Source: Brasilonema sp. CT11 (lineage in GTDB: Bacteria > Cyanobacteriota > Cyanobacteriia > Cyanobacteriales > Nostocaceae). From it: 64,000 bases of DNA. The stretch covers positions 1 through 64,000 of the forward strand of contig NZ_JABXYX010000034.1 in assembly GCF_017982655.1 (NCBI RefSeq), read 5' to 3'. The translations under genes were made by a program, and so were the position numbers. Shown here one piece after another: positions 39,269-50,370 of the stretch (the stretch's first letter is position 1; each line of letters opens with the position of its first letter). The notes under the pieces are model-generated. The model was not told the DNA's origin. It saw nothing but the letters and a program-made list of their open reading frames with translations, and searched no databases.

Positions 39269-40093
39269 TTAAATAACATCTGCAAACGTGCGTTCGGTTT
39301 TACGGAAGTACCAAATACCACTGGCAAGAAGCAGAGAAGCCAATCCCATAGATAGAATGAATCCCGGCAAGTAGAGTTTTGACTGCCCGCTCAAAATTGC
39401 CCAACGAAAGCCATCAATCACCCCTACCATTGGATTTAAAGAGTAGAGTAAGCGCCACTTTTGCGATATCACGCTGCTACTATAAGCGACTGGAGATACA
39501 TAAAAGCCAAACTGCACAAGAAACGGTACAATATGGCGGAAATCACGGTACTTGACATTCAGCGCCCCTAACCAAAGCCCCCCTCCAATCGCCACTGCAA
39601 AGGCAATCAGAATAAACAACGGTAGCGTCAAGATGCGCCAATCAGGTACAAAGTCATACCAAGCCATCAATCCTAACAGGATGATGCCAGAAATTAGAAA
39701 ATCTACAAAGCTAACAATCACTGAGCTGACTGGCACAATCAAGCGAGGGAAGTAAACTTTAGAAATCAGGTGACTACTATTGATCAAGCTGAGACTGCAC
39801 TCTGTTAAAGAGCTAGCAAAAAATTGCCAGGGTAGCATTGCTGCAAATACTAAAATTGGGTATGGCACACCTTCCGAGGGTAACTTCGCGAGATTGCCAA
39901 ACACCACTGTGGAAATAATCATTGCTAAAAATGGTCGAAGCAAAGCCCAGGCAATCCCAATCACAGTCTGCTTATACCGCACCAAAATATCGCGCCAAGC
40001 TAGAAAGTAAAACAGTTCTCGATAGCGCCACAAATCTTTCCAATACAGGCTTTCAGTTCGACCGGCTTTGATAAGAGTTTTTGTAGTATCCAT
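39269..40093 (-). CDS. wzm: Polysaccharide ABC-2 permease, Wzm family
   Basis: 274 residues with about six membrane helices. It has RYRELFYFLAWRDILVRYKQ at the N-terminus, the family block IGIAWALLRPFLAMII, and LNVKYRDFRHIVPFLVQFGFYVSPVAYSS near the end. First gene of the minus-strand set Wzm-Wzt-GT4-GT39, so its promoter should lie in the 1-kb gap upstream. Confidence 0.9.
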   Translation of the reverse strand: MDTTKTLIKAGRTESLYWKDLWRYRELFYFLAWRDILVRYKQTVIGIAWALLRPFLAMIISTVVFGNLAKLPSEGVPYPILVFAAMLPWQFFASSLTECSLSLINSSHLISKVYFPRLIVPVSSVIVSFVDFLISGIILLGLMAWYDFVPDWRILTLPLFILIAFAVAIGGGLWLGALNVKYRDFRHIVPFLVQFGFYVSPVAYSSSVISQKWRLLYSLNPMVGVIDGFRWAILSGQSKLYLPGFILSMGLASLLLASGIWYFRKTERTFADVI

Positions 40094-41148
40094 TTACAAA
40101 TAACTGTTGGATGCTAGCTATGTAAATACTATTTAGACTTCTGCAAAGCGGAAAAATTCCTGAGATGGTTTATACACGCCATCACAAAACTTCCGATTTG
40201 ACGTTGGGTAATCAAATCATGATTTAAACTAACAATTAAATAGGTGTTAGACGCATACGCGACATTCACACTTTTGGTTCAAACCTTAATGCAAGAGCGT
40301 TATGAAAAAGCTATCTTGATACTGACATAAATTAAACCACTAGAAGTAAAATCTCTGCTCGACATGACTTATTTCGTTAAGGTGGCTGATTCAGGCTAAT
40401 CCTCTTTCCTTGAGCCGTTCCTTTAAGGAAGGTATTATGGTTAGTTACACCAGTCGGTTTACAGGTATCAAGTCTAGAGAAATAACCGAAAGTCTGTATC
40501 AGAGAAAAATTTTCGATATTGCCCCCAGTTGGCTAGTTGTGTGAATTTGGGTATCCATAAGCTCCGCAGCTTTGCCTAGAGTATTGATATGCTTAAGTAT
40601 ATTGAAAGCTCTTAGTTCCGAGTATATAGCATAATTAAACTTTCAACACACAAATTTGATAAAAATAAGAATTTTCCTAGGAAAACAGAAGCTAGTATTA
40701 TGAGTCCGGTGAACTGATAAAACCTAACTAGAAACTTTTCATGAGCAACGTTGCGCAGAGCAAAGAGCAGTGGCAGCAATGATCCTGGTTTTTAGAAAGT
40801 ATTTTATATAAACAACTAACATTTTTTTGAGAAAAGTATCTTGAAAGTCTGAAAAATTATATGTATCAACTTATCTTGACAAATTAAAAAGTATCTGAGA
40901 TTACTTTCAATCTTTCCCTACACTTATATCCAATTAGATAGAATTGTAAAATTAGTATAGAAAAGTGTATAAATAGGCGGATTGAAAAAGCTCTAATATC
41001 AAAGTAATTATTACTTAAGGTTTTCTATGGATTCAGGGAGTTGCTTAAAATATGTCACTTTCCAGTGGATAAAGGATTGGGTTTTAGCTTTTATTGGTAG
41101 CTCTTAGAATTCACCCATGTCTGTTAAAGCTCCTAAAACACAATAGTT
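40094..41148. promoter_or_regulatory. Divergent intergenic region, about 1.05 kb
   Basis: It separates the minus-strand exporter genes from the plus-strand ParB-like gene and must hold both promoters. It is A/T-rich apart from 40390-40570. A short palindrome (CCTTTAAGG, about 40430) and GC-richer patches are present, but no promoter, riboswitch or gene could be assigned. Confidence 0.4.
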
Positions 41149-42213
41149 ATGACGACTATATCTATCCCAACAGTCGAGTACCTTCCCATTGCAGACATTT
41201 TGATCAATGGTGGTACTCAGTCACGCGTCAAACTCAACTGGGATGTCATTGCAGAATATGCGGAAGCGATAACGTCGGATGCCATCTTTCCCCCGATTTT
41301 AGTCTTTTACGACGGCAAGAACTACTGGCTGGCAGACGGTTTCCATCGGCTGCATGCAACTAAAAAAGCTGGGCGTCAGGAGATTGCCGTAGAAATACAC
41401 CAAGGTAACCGCCGCGACGCTTTGCTGTACTCAGTGGGAGCCAATGCCAATCATGGTTTACGACGTACTAACGCAGATAAACGCCGTGCGGTGAATATAA
41501 TGCTACAAGATGAGGAGTGGAATCATTGGAGTAATCGCGAGATTGCCAAACGTTGTGGCGTTTCCGAATTTATGGTTCGTCAAATGCGTGAATCTATCTG
41601 CGATAAAAACGCAGATACCAAAAAACGCACTGCACAACGCCAAGGAAAAACTTACACACTTGACACCACTCACATTGGCGAGGGAATGACATCGACAAAT
41701 ATAGCAGAATCTTCAAAGCAACATTCGGAGGACGAATGCGAACGGGTGCTTGTGTGCACAGACAATCCTCAACAAAGTCAATGTGATCACCAAATTGAGG
41801 TGTTAGTAGGGCAGCCTGATAGTAGCACGTACGTTCCTAATAATGAACAAACTTCCAGTTTTAAAGAGTCGGAGGTACAGCTTTTCAATGGACAACCGTT
41901 GACTAATGTACACCAACAACTTGAACATCAGTCTTACCCTACGCCCTCAACAGAAACGATTAACCTTCAAGACATAATAATTAATAAAATTGCAATGGAA
42001 ATCATACATCTGTCTCCAGAGCAGTTGACTAAGATCATCTCCACATCTGCTAGCAATGGGCTGAGTAAATTTCATCTCAAAACAATTATTGAAGCAGCTA
42101 AACAAGCGCTCAATGAGGGAAACCAACAGGAATACTTTCACAAGAGTTATGCTGTTGTAGGCATGGAGTCACAAGAAACAAAAAGATACACCTGTGCAGA
42201 TGCACAATTATAG
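41149..42213 (+). CDS. ParB/Srx-domain protein with helix-turn-helix
   Basis: 354 residues. Residues about 10-85 form a ParB N-terminal fold (VEYLPIADILINGGTQSR, ADGFHRLHATKKAG with the nucleotide-binding HR); about 100-145 a helix-turn-helix (NREIAKRCGVSEFMVRQMRES). The rest (about 150-354) is polar and low in recognisable motifs. Related proteins occur on cyanobacterial plasmids and chromosomes. There is no parA nearby, so partitioning is unlikely here; a DNA-binding regulator of the divergent polysaccharide genes is a possible role. Confidence 0.75.
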   Translation: MTTISIPTVEYLPIADILINGGTQSRVKLNWDVIAEYAEAITSDAIFPPILVFYDGKNYWLADGFHRLHATKKAGRQEIAVEIHQGNRRDALLYSVGANANHGLRRTNADKRRAVNIMLQDEEWNHWSNREIAKRCGVSEFMVRQMRESICDKNADTKKRTAQRQGKTYTLDTTHIGEGMTSTNIAESSKQHSEDECERVLVCTDNPQQSQCDHQIEVLVGQPDSSTYVPNNEQTSSFKESEVQLFNGQPLTNVHQQLEHQSYPTPSTETINLQDIIINKIAMEIIHLSPEQLTKIISTSASNGLSKFHLKTIIEAAKQALNEGNQQEYFHKSYAVVGMESQETKRYTCADAQL

Positions 42214-42294
42214 CCAAACCAAGACCAAATTACACATTTTTGTCACATTATAGATTACTTTTCCCCTATTTCTTGATAAGCTGTCTAACGGTAG

Positions 42295-42320
42295 CCTCGT
42301 AAAGTTTTGCGGGGTTTTTT
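42295..42320 (+). terminator. Rho-independent terminator after the ParB-like gene
   Basis: Stem CCTCGTAA / TTGCGGGG with G-T wobbles, loop AGTT, followed by six T. About 80 bp after the stop codon. Confidence 0.55.
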
Positions 42321-43118
42321 ACTGTCATCTTTTCAAGCATTTTTGCAAAATCTCTAGTCTTTTAGACTGCGGTGACAAAGTGAATTTTGAAAAAAGTCGC
42401 TTTGAAAAAATGATTTGCTATTACATCTATAGCTCCTGGTTAATTTTGCAAAATTTCTATGAAATAATTATTCAATTCAGTCAACATTTGTTTCATTCTA
42501 TCAACCTTGATTATCTTAAAATAAGTCCTGAAAAAATATAGTAACTTTAAAATAGAAATAAATCATCTGGCTATCAATAAAATGTTTAGTTTTTAACTTG
42601 ACTAATAATTTTTTTTTAGTAAACTATATATTATGAATTAAACTTCATATATTCAAATTCACTAATCTGCTTATACAAAAGCACAATAAACTGCTTATTC
42701 TCATTGCTGAGTAGCTAATAAAACGCTCAATCATGCTTGAGAAAGACAGCGAAACCTCCTCAAAGTATAAAATATAAAATATGAAGACTAAATACAATAT
42801 TATGAAATTTATACTTCATCATTACGGCTAAAATTTATCCAAACGGTAGCTCTAAATATATTGTCAAACAAGGCAAAAATAACACGGCAAAGAGTGTTAG
42901 TAGCTTAAAGTTCTCTGTGCTGAAGGAGTAAGTCTTGACTTTTTACTACAGGACGAAGGAAATAAAGCTACCATACCCTGCAGTAAGTCCCTACGCGTCT
43001 ACGAGGAGCGAAAAGCTTGTGATGTAAATTTATTAACTTTTGACTTGGCAAAAATTAGGTAGTTCAAATAGAAACACGTGGAAAAGTTCCTATTTTTAGA
43101 GTCATCAGAGGTCAAAGA
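42321..43118. other. Intergenic region, about 800 bp, A/T-rich
   Basis: No gene recognised. Runs of A/T with several short direct repeats (TATAAAATATAAAATATGAAG near 42770-42785). It should contain the promoter of the plus-strand glycan genes. Confidence 0.4.
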
Positions 43119-43724
43119 ATGATAAAGATTATTAATTACATGCTACAAGATTGGCAAGTAAATAAGGAAACAAGCTCCAAATCACGTTTCATATTATTGA
43201 TGTTTCGCTCGACACAAATACTTGGTAATCTACCTGCGCCTTTTTCTTTGTTTTCTAAGTTTTATAGAACTTTATATCAGTTTTTAATTGAGTGGATATT
43301 AGGAGTTGACTTACCTTGGGATACACAAGTAGGACAAAATTTAAAGCTATTTCATTGTCACGGTTTGGTCGTAAATCATGAAACAATAATAGGTATAAAC
43401 TGTATTTTGAGGCATTCAACCACTATTGGAAATAAGATGCTGCAAGATGGTACACCCAGTGGCTCTCCAAAAATTGGAAATAACGTAGAAATAGGTTCAA
43501 ATGTTGTGATTCTCGGAGCGATTACAGTTGGGGATCATGCTGTGATTGGAGCTGGTTCTGTTGTGGTGAAAGACGTTCCTAATCGTAGCGTGGTTGTAGG
43601 GAATCCAGCAAGAGTTATTCGCACACTCAACACCCCTTTGTCTTTGATGAACAACGAATTACACCAAGCTTCAGAACTGACATCAGTATCAAATCACTCT
43701 AATCCCGATAATCTGTATAAATAA
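43119..43724 (+). CDS. Hexapeptide-repeat acetyltransferase (serine acetyltransferase-like, WcaB type)
   Basis: 201 residues. The C-terminal half is a left-handed beta-helix: [18 protein letters not shown] with catalytic-type His, [47 protein letters not shown], and VVGNPARVI at the end. The N-terminal part is helical and partly hydrophobic. Acyl-CoA-dependent transfer to a sugar in polysaccharide synthesis is likely, given the GT2 gene 41 bp downstream. Confidence 0.82.
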   Translation: MIKIINYMLQDWQVNKETSSKSRFILLMFRSTQILGNLPAPFSLFSKFYRTLYQFLIEWILGVDLPWDTQVGQNLKLFHCHGLVVNHETIIGINCILRHSTTIGNKMLQDGTPSGSPKIGNNVEIGSNVVILGAITVGDHAVIGAGSVVVKDVPNRSVVVGNPARVIRTLNTPLSLMNNELHQASELTSVSNHSNPDNLYK

Positions 43725-43765
43725 TTTACTATTTTTGATTAGCAAAATGCTGAGGAATATCGAAA

Positions 43766-44722
43766 ATGGTCAAAGTTTCTGTTGTTATTCCGGCTTATAA
43801 TGCGATGACCTACCTCCCTGAAACTGTGGAGAGTATTCTGAGGCAGACCTTTAGTGATTTTGAAGTATTAATTATTAATGATGGTAGCGCAGACAATATT
43901 GTGGAATGGGTTTCTCAGCTAGTAGATTCACGAGTGAAACTGATTTCCCAAACAAATCAGGGCGTACCATTAGCACGCAACACAGGTATTGCTAATGCTC
44001 AAGGAGAGTATATAGCATTCTTGGACGCTGATGATTTGTGGGAGCCGACCATGCTAGAAAAACAAGTGGGTTGTCTGGAAAATAATCCTACAGTAGGCTT
44101 GGTGCATACTTGGATGGCTGTCATTGATGCACAAAGTCAGCCTACAGGTAGAGTCATGATCTCAAATGCTGAAGGTGATGTCTGGAAACAACTAGTTGTA
44201 CAAAATACAGTACCTTCCTCTTCAGTCATGGTTCGTCGTGGTTGTTTTGACACGGTTGGGGGATTTGACGCAAATTTACGCAATATTGATGATTGGGATA
44301 TGTGGATTCGCATTGCTGCTCGTTATCCCTTTGCAGTAATCAAAGAACCTTTAATGCACTATCGAATGCACCTAAACAATATGACCAAAAACTGGCAAGT
44401 GGTGGAAGAAGCTTTTGAGATGATTATTGAGAAAGCATTCCGCTGTGCACCGCCTGAACTACTGTATTTAAAAAGCCGAAGCTATGGTCATGCCAACATG
44501 TTTTTAGCTTGGAAAGCCGTACAAAGTGGTAATAGAGACTACAAGAAGGCGATTCATTTTCAGGAACAAGCGATCGCCCACTTCCCTTTGCTACGTTTCT
44601 CGCGCGAGTACTTTCGCTTGAGTTTGGCGATCGCAATGCTGCAATGGTTCGGCTCTAACGCTTACACTAAAATACTGTCGCTGCTTTACGCTTTGCGCCG
44701 ACGCATATTAAGTCTTACCTAA
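43766..44722 (+). CDS. Glycosyltransferase family 2
   Basis: 318 residues. GT-A fold with VSVVIPAYNAMTYLPETVES at the start, FEVLIINDGSADN, the metal-binding DxD in AFLDADDLWEPTM, and a later NIDDWDMWIRIA (ED-type catalytic base). The C-terminal 80 residues are helical. Adds a sugar from a nucleotide donor at the cytoplasmic face. Lies between the acetyltransferase and a secreted-protein gene. Confidence 0.9.
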   Translation: MVKVSVVIPAYNAMTYLPETVESILRQTFSDFEVLIINDGSADNIVEWVSQLVDSRVKLISQTNQGVPLARNTGIANAQGEYIAFLDADDLWEPTMLEKQVGCLENNPTVGLVHTWMAVIDAQSQPTGRVMISNAEGDVWKQLVVQNTVPSSSVMVRRGCFDTVGGFDANLRNIDDWDMWIRIAARYPFAVIKEPLMHYRMHLNNMTKNWQVVEEAFEMIIEKAFRCAPPELLYLKSRSYGHANMFLAWKAVQSGNRDYKKAIHFQEQAIAHFPLLRFSREYFRLSLAIAMLQWFGSNAYTKILSLLYALRRRILSLT

Positions 44723-44839
44723 CAACACCGCACTTTTTGGATCAAGTGACTACAAAATATCGAACACTGGTCTTTATAACTTGACCTGCGTATTGGCAAA
44801 CTATCCTAGTTGTTGTTACCAGTAAAGGAGCATACTCAC

Positions 44840-46021
44840 TTGACGACCAACAAAGCTCGTAAGTATACGAGATTTTTACGACAACTAGGGCAAAACAAGC
44901 GTCACTTAAGCAATGTAACGCGGGTTTTCTTAACGATATTTTTGGTTAGCTTGCTCTCGTTTCTAAGTTCTGATTCTAGCACCGGCATTATGAGTATGAG
45001 CCAGAACACCAACCACATTGCCAAATCTACCACAACTCAGGGCAAACGCGACAAATGGCTGTGGCCTTTCGCATCCAATTCAATATGGAATATGCCGATT
45101 GGCTCCCGCGCAGTTTATCGACCAGCAAATATTCAACAGGCAAAAAATGCTTTAGCAGATGAGGAATACTTCTACAAACTCAAGAGCAGCGATCCCCAAC
45201 GTCCAGTTTACAGTCCTGGCAATTTTGGACCTGGACGCTGTACAGGAACCCAATCTATGGGAATTTCGCTGCCTGTGCCAGACAACTTAATTGTTCCAGA
45301 TGCCACAAGTCAACCATATTATACACCCAACAACGCCTCTGCCTTTCTCATGCCCGATGGTAAAACTCTTGAGCAGTTTGAACCACTAGCACGCTGTACA
45401 CCTGGAGGATCTGTTCATGGGTGGCGTAACCCTTGGGGTGGCGTTGATATTTATGGCGACGGTATCAAAGGCGGACACCTCGGTTCGGGTCTGTCTTCTA
45501 TTGGTGGGTCTATTCGCAAAGGTGAACTCACAAAAAATCAACCCATCCGCCATGCATTAAAAGTTATTCTTTGGGGGGAAAAATACCTTTACTACTCTCG
45601 TGCTGTTCCAGGATATCGTTGGCCTGCCTACATTGCCGACAGTAAAGCCGCCAATCAATATCACGGTACTAACCCCAAGTTAGTGCAAGGGACGCTGTTG
45701 GCAATTCCCCGCAATGTCACTGCTGCAAGATTAAAGCTGCAAACACCAGCAGCTCAAAAGCTGTTTCGAGCGTTACAAGACTATGGTGCTTACGTTGTTG
45801 ATGATGCAGGTTGGGACGCACATTACTTATGTATGGAGAAAGGAGTTCTTGAAGAATTCCGCGCCACTTATGGTTATGATTTCCAAACTACTAGTGGGAA
45901 ATTTTACGACGATTTTATGAAGTTATTTAAAGCACTTCACATCGTCGATAACAACGCGCCGAAAAGTGTCGGTGGTGGTGGGACTCCAAGAGTTTCCCTA
46001 GCACCTCCAATCGGTAACTGA
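44840..46021 (+). CDS. Conserved secreted protein of unknown function
   Basis: About 393 residues from TTG 44840, chosen over TTG 44810 because AAAGGAG lies 10 nt upstream of it. A membrane/signal segment (VFLTIFLVSLLSFLSS) precedes a soluble domain with dense Gly/aromatic motifs: WPFASNSIWNMPIG, GGHLGSGLSSIGGSIRKGEL, HALKVILWGEKYLYY, GYRWPAYIADS and DYGAYVVDDAGWDAHYL. The layout suggests an all-beta extracellular enzyme or carbohydrate-binding protein. I know similar proteins in polysaccharide loci of other bacteria but no activity for them. Its place between GT2 and glf suggests work on the exported glycan. Confidence 0.75.
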   Translation: MTTNKARKYTRFLRQLGQNKRHLSNVTRVFLTIFLVSLLSFLSSDSSTGIMSMSQNTNHIAKSTTTQGKRDKWLWPFASNSIWNMPIGSRAVYRPANIQQAKNALADEEYFYKLKSSDPQRPVYSPGNFGPGRCTGTQSMGISLPVPDNLIVPDATSQPYYTPNNASAFLMPDGKTLEQFEPLARCTPGGSVHGWRNPWGGVDIYGDGIKGGHLGSGLSSIGGSIRKGELTKNQPIRHALKVILWGEKYLYYSRAVPGYRWPAYIADSKAANQYHGTNPKLVQGTLLAIPRNVTAARLKLQTPAAQKLFRALQDYGAYVVDDAGWDAHYLCMEKGVLEEFRATYGYDFQTTSGKFYDDFMKLFKALHIVDNNAPKSVGGGGTPRVSLAPPIGN

Positions 46022-46023
46022 CC

Positions 46024-46130
46024 AATCAGTTACCAGTTATCAGTGACCAGTTACCAATTATCAGTTACCAACCAGTTTTTGGTCACTGTTTACTGGTCAC
46101 TGGTTACTGTTTACTGTTCACTGTTCATTG
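46024..46130. repeat. AGTTACC/GGTCACT repeat tract forming a long imperfect hairpin
   Basis: About seven copies of CAGTTAYC/CAGTGACC on the left, and complementary GGTCACTG/GTTTACTG on the right. It can fold back on itself and starts 2 bp after a stop codon, so it may act as a terminator. The unit lengths drift and there are no unique spacers, so it is not a CRISPR. Confidence 0.65.
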
Positions 46131-46200
46131 ATGTTGACCTGAACTTGCAAATTATTGCTTCTGTTTATAGATATCCAAATACAAAAAAGGTGAAAATTAA

Positions 46201-47352
46201 ATGTTCGATTACTTAATTGTTGGCGCAGGATTTGCAGGAAGCGTCCTTGCCGAAAGACTAGCAAGCCAGTCTGGAAAAAAGGTTCTGATTGTTGACAAAC
46301 GTCCTCATATTGGCGGCAACGCTTACGATCATTACGACGATTCAGGCATACTCGTACACAGATACGGTCCCCACATCTTTCACACCAATTCCCGCGAAGT
46401 CTTTGAGTATCTTTCGTTCTTCACCGAGTGGCGACCTTACGAACACCGCGTTCTGGCTAGCGTAGATGGTCAACTTGTGCCCATCCCGATCAACCTTGAC
46501 ACCGTTAATCGATTATACGGATTGAATCTCACCGCGTTCCAACTCGATGAGTTCTTCGCTTCAGTCGCTGAGCAAAAAGATTACATTCGCACCTCTGAAG
46601 ATGTGGTGGTGAGCAAAGTTGGTCGAGAATTGTACGAGAAATTTTTCCGTGGCTACACCCGTAAGCAATGGGGACTTGATCCATCGGAACTCGACAGATC
46701 AGTCACCGCCCGTGTACCTACTCGCACAAACCGCGACGATCGCTATTTCACAGACACTTATCAAGCAATGCCTCTACATGGTTATACGCGGATGTTTGAG
46801 AAGATGTTGTCTCACCCCAACATCAAGATTATGCTCAACACCGATTATCGCGAGATTCAAGAGGCGATCGCCTACCGCGAAATGATCTACACAGGTCCCA
46901 TCGACGAGTTTTTCGATTACCGCTATGGGAAACTTCCCTACCGTTCCCTAGAGTTCAAGCATGAAACGCTAAACAAACCTCTGCATCAGCCTGCACCAGT
47001 GATAAATTACCCGAACGAACATCCATACACCCGCGTCACTGAGTTCAAGTACCTAACGGGACAGGAACACCTTAAAACTAGTATTGTCTACGAGTACCCG
47101 CAAGCGGAAGGAGATCCCTACTACCCCATACCGCGCCCAGAAAACGCTGAAATCTACAAACAATACAAGGCACTAGCTGACGCAACCCCAAGCGTGCATT
47201 TCGTGGGACGGTTGGCAACCTACAAGTATTACAATATGGATCAAGTTGTCGCTCAGGCACTAACAGTTTACTCCCAGCTTGTTCAACGGGTACTGATATC
47301 AACAGGACTTACGCAACGAGACCCTGAGTTGTGGGAGGGTGTAAGGGGGTAA
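46201..47352 (+). CDS. glf: UDP-galactopyranose mutase
   Basis: 383 residues. FAD-binding DYLIVGAGFAGSVLAERLA, then DKRPHIGGNAYDHYDDSGI and HRYGPHIFHTNS, FRGYTRKQWGLDPSEL (substrate contacts), and FVGRLATYKYYNMDQVVAQAL near the end. It interconverts UDP-galactopyranose and UDP-galactofuranose, so the surface glycan of this strain probably contains galactofuranose. The last dozen or so residues (from about 368) are encoded by a dispersed repeat (ACAGGACTTACGCA) and differ from the family's usual end. Confidence 0.94.
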   Translation: MFDYLIVGAGFAGSVLAERLASQSGKKVLIVDKRPHIGGNAYDHYDDSGILVHRYGPHIFHTNSREVFEYLSFFTEWRPYEHRVLASVDGQLVPIPINLDTVNRLYGLNLTAFQLDEFFASVAEQKDYIRTSEDVVVSKVGRELYEKFFRGYTRKQWGLDPSELDRSVTARVPTRTNRDDRYFTDTYQAMPLHGYTRMFEKMLSHPNIKIMLNTDYREIQEAIAYREMIYTGPIDEFFDYRYGKLPYRSLEFKHETLNKPLHQPAPVINYPNEHPYTRVTEFKYLTGQEHLKTSIVYEYPQAEGDPYYPIPRPENAEIYKQYKALADATPSVHFVGRLATYKYYNMDQVVAQALTVYSQLVQRVLISTGLTQRDPELWEGVRG

Positions 47353-47495
47353 GGGCAACGCCTAGAGCGCTCAGCCGCTCGACTGAGCTCACGCCGAAGT
47401 TTCACGGCCGAAACCCTCCTGTAGTGCTGCCTCACCCCCGCAGTGGCTCCCCTAAAAAAGGGGGGCTTACCGATTTACCCGTTTACCCCCCGGCT
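47302..47495. repeat. Composite dispersed repeat overlapping the 3' end of glf
   Basis: It begins ACAGGACTTACGCA (shared with 49768-49781) inside glf. It contains ACCCTCCTGTAGTGCTGCC, related to the middle of the repeat at 32214-32323, and ends in GTGGCTCCCCTAAAAAAGGGG. No gene. Confidence 0.65.
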
Positions 47496-47520
47496 ATAAA
47501 AACATAAACCCGTGGAAGTG

Positions 47521-47919
47521 TTAACGTACGTACACCCGTTGATTTCCATATCTGTTGTATCGTCTGACTGGTCGAACGGGATATCGCCGAGCTGGTCGAT
47601 AGACTGGTCGAACACGATATCGCCGAACTCCCCGAACTCTGTATCGCCGAGGTCCTATTATGATTCTTCTGCGAACTTGGGGTCGTCTGTTGTATCTTTG
47701 AGCAACTACTAATGGTTCCTTTTCAATTGGGTTTCTCTCTGGGTTGGAACTGTGTTCTCCAAAACTATTGTTGAAATCATTATCATTTAACTGAGCTGCT
47801 TGAACAGATAAAGACGGGGAACCTACAGCAAACACCAATATCGCTGTGGTGAATAACTTCTGTATCCCTTTTGCCTGGAAAATAGGAAGGTAAGACAAGA
47901 AAAATTTGTTATTAGCCAT
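47521..47919 (-). CDS. Small secreted, strongly basic Arg/Tyr/Pro-rich protein
   Basis: 132 residues from ATG 47919. A signal peptide (LFTTAILVFAVGSPSLSVQA, cleavage after AQA/AQL likely near residue 43) is followed by an acidic-neutral linker and a low-complexity basic tail from about residue 75: repeats of RRYRVRPV and RRYPVRPV. Probably extracellular; binding to acidic polysaccharide is an inference from charge and from its place by the glycan genes. No known domain recognised. Repeat-rich sequence gives an open frame on the other strand, which is a shadow. Confidence 0.65.
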   Translation of the reverse strand: MANNKFFLSYLPIFQAKGIQKLFTTAILVFAVGSPSLSVQAAQLNDNDFNNSFGEHSSNPERNPIEKEPLVVAQRYNRRPQVRRRIIIGPRRYRVRGVRRYRVRPVYRPARRYPVRPVRRYNRYGNQRVYVR

Positions 47920-48082
47920 TGTAAATCTCTTTTTTTAGGCGAGATACTTAAACATATCGCTAGTTGACACTTTTGCGGAAGACAGCTGAGGTAAGATTCA
48001 AGCTACAGGAGATTCAACCAGAAGAAGGAAATTAAAATTCAACTGGAGGTTGTTGCAGCAACATCTGCTTAAGTAGTGTTAG

Positions 48083-49762
<1,680 letters not shown>

Positions 49763-49765
49763 TAT

Positions 49766-49880
49766 ATACAGGACTTACGCACAAGAGATCCCCCAACCAC
49801 GCCAGGTGCTACAACGGGGGGAACCCCCGCAACGCACTGGCTCCCCTTAAAAAGGGGGCTTTAAGATTCCCCCCTTTTTC
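49766..49880. repeat. Dispersed repeat, inverted relative of 58654-58755
   Basis: From ACAGGACTTACGCACAAGAG through GATCCCCCAACCACG to CTCCCCTTAAAAAGGGGG. The reverse complement of the region after priA carries the same blocks in the same order. Confidence 0.75.
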
Positions 49881-49991
49881 TCTCGTTCCCATGCTGAGCA
49901 TGGGAATGCACTATCGGAGGCTCTGCCTCCCAATTATTATATTGAGGCAGAGCCTCAAGTTATGCATTCCCTGCCAGAGGCAAGGAACGAG
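49881..49991. mobile_element. Small palindromic element (TCTCGTTCC ... GGAACGAGA)
   Basis: Terminal inverted repeats TCTCGTTCC / GGAACGAGA about 111 bp apart, with internal inverted pairs CCCATGCT/AGCATGGG and GAGGCTCTGCCTC / TGAGGCAGAGCCTC. No ORF. MITE- or REP-like. Confidence 0.6.
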
Positions 49992-50000
49992 AAAATCTTT

Positions 50001-50065
50001 CCCTCTCCTTTATAAGGAGAGGGATGCCCGACAGGGCAGGGTGAGGTTCCCAAGCTAGGCAAGGA
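50001..50065. repeat. Direct repeat, copy 1
   Basis: CCCTCTCCTTTATAAGGAGA through GATGCCCGACAGGGCAGGG and GAGGTTCCCAAGCTAGGCAAG. Intact version of the unit interrupted at 50122-50290. Confidence 0.75.
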
Positions 50066-50121
50066 ACGAGAAATGATCTCAAAGTAGCATCCACTTTCAC
50101 TACACGCATGTATCGCACTTT

Positions 50122-50290
50122 CCCTCTCCTTTATAAGGAGAGGGATGCCCGACAAGGCAGGGTAATACCAATTCAAAATTCAAAATTCAAAATTCAAAAT
50201 GAAGAAAGCCGAGACGAAACTTGGGTTTGGGAATGTCTATCTGTCGCATTCTTTTTTCAAATTGGGGTGAGGTTCCCAAGCGAGGCAAGA
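50122..50290. repeat. Direct repeat, copy 2, split by a 100-bp insertion
   Basis: 50122-50163 and 50266-50290 together match copy 1. Between them 50164-50263 is inserted, flanked by GGGT on both sides, with CCAATT (50168) and AATTGG (50260) near its ends and four copies of AATTCAAA-type units. Confidence 0.65.
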
Positions 50291-50370
50291 AAATGTACAC
50301 TTTTATTACTCGCTAGCTTGTTCAGTAAGCAATTTGGCAAAATAAGACCATCGCATATTGAAAAAACCTG

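Noticed and set aside
41149-42213. Plasmid partition system
   Set aside because: No parA, no parS-like repeats; neighbours are chromosomal glycan genes.
40094-43118. Small genes or tRNAs in the long A/T-rich gaps
   Set aside because: No cloverleaf, no codon pattern and no RBS plus start that held up.
46024-46130. CRISPR-like short repeats
   Set aside because: Units of 7-8 bp, drifting, no unique spacers, no cas genes.
47512-47712. Plus-strand 66-codon frame
   Set aside because: Mirror of the Arg/Tyr-rich repeat coding region on the minus strand.
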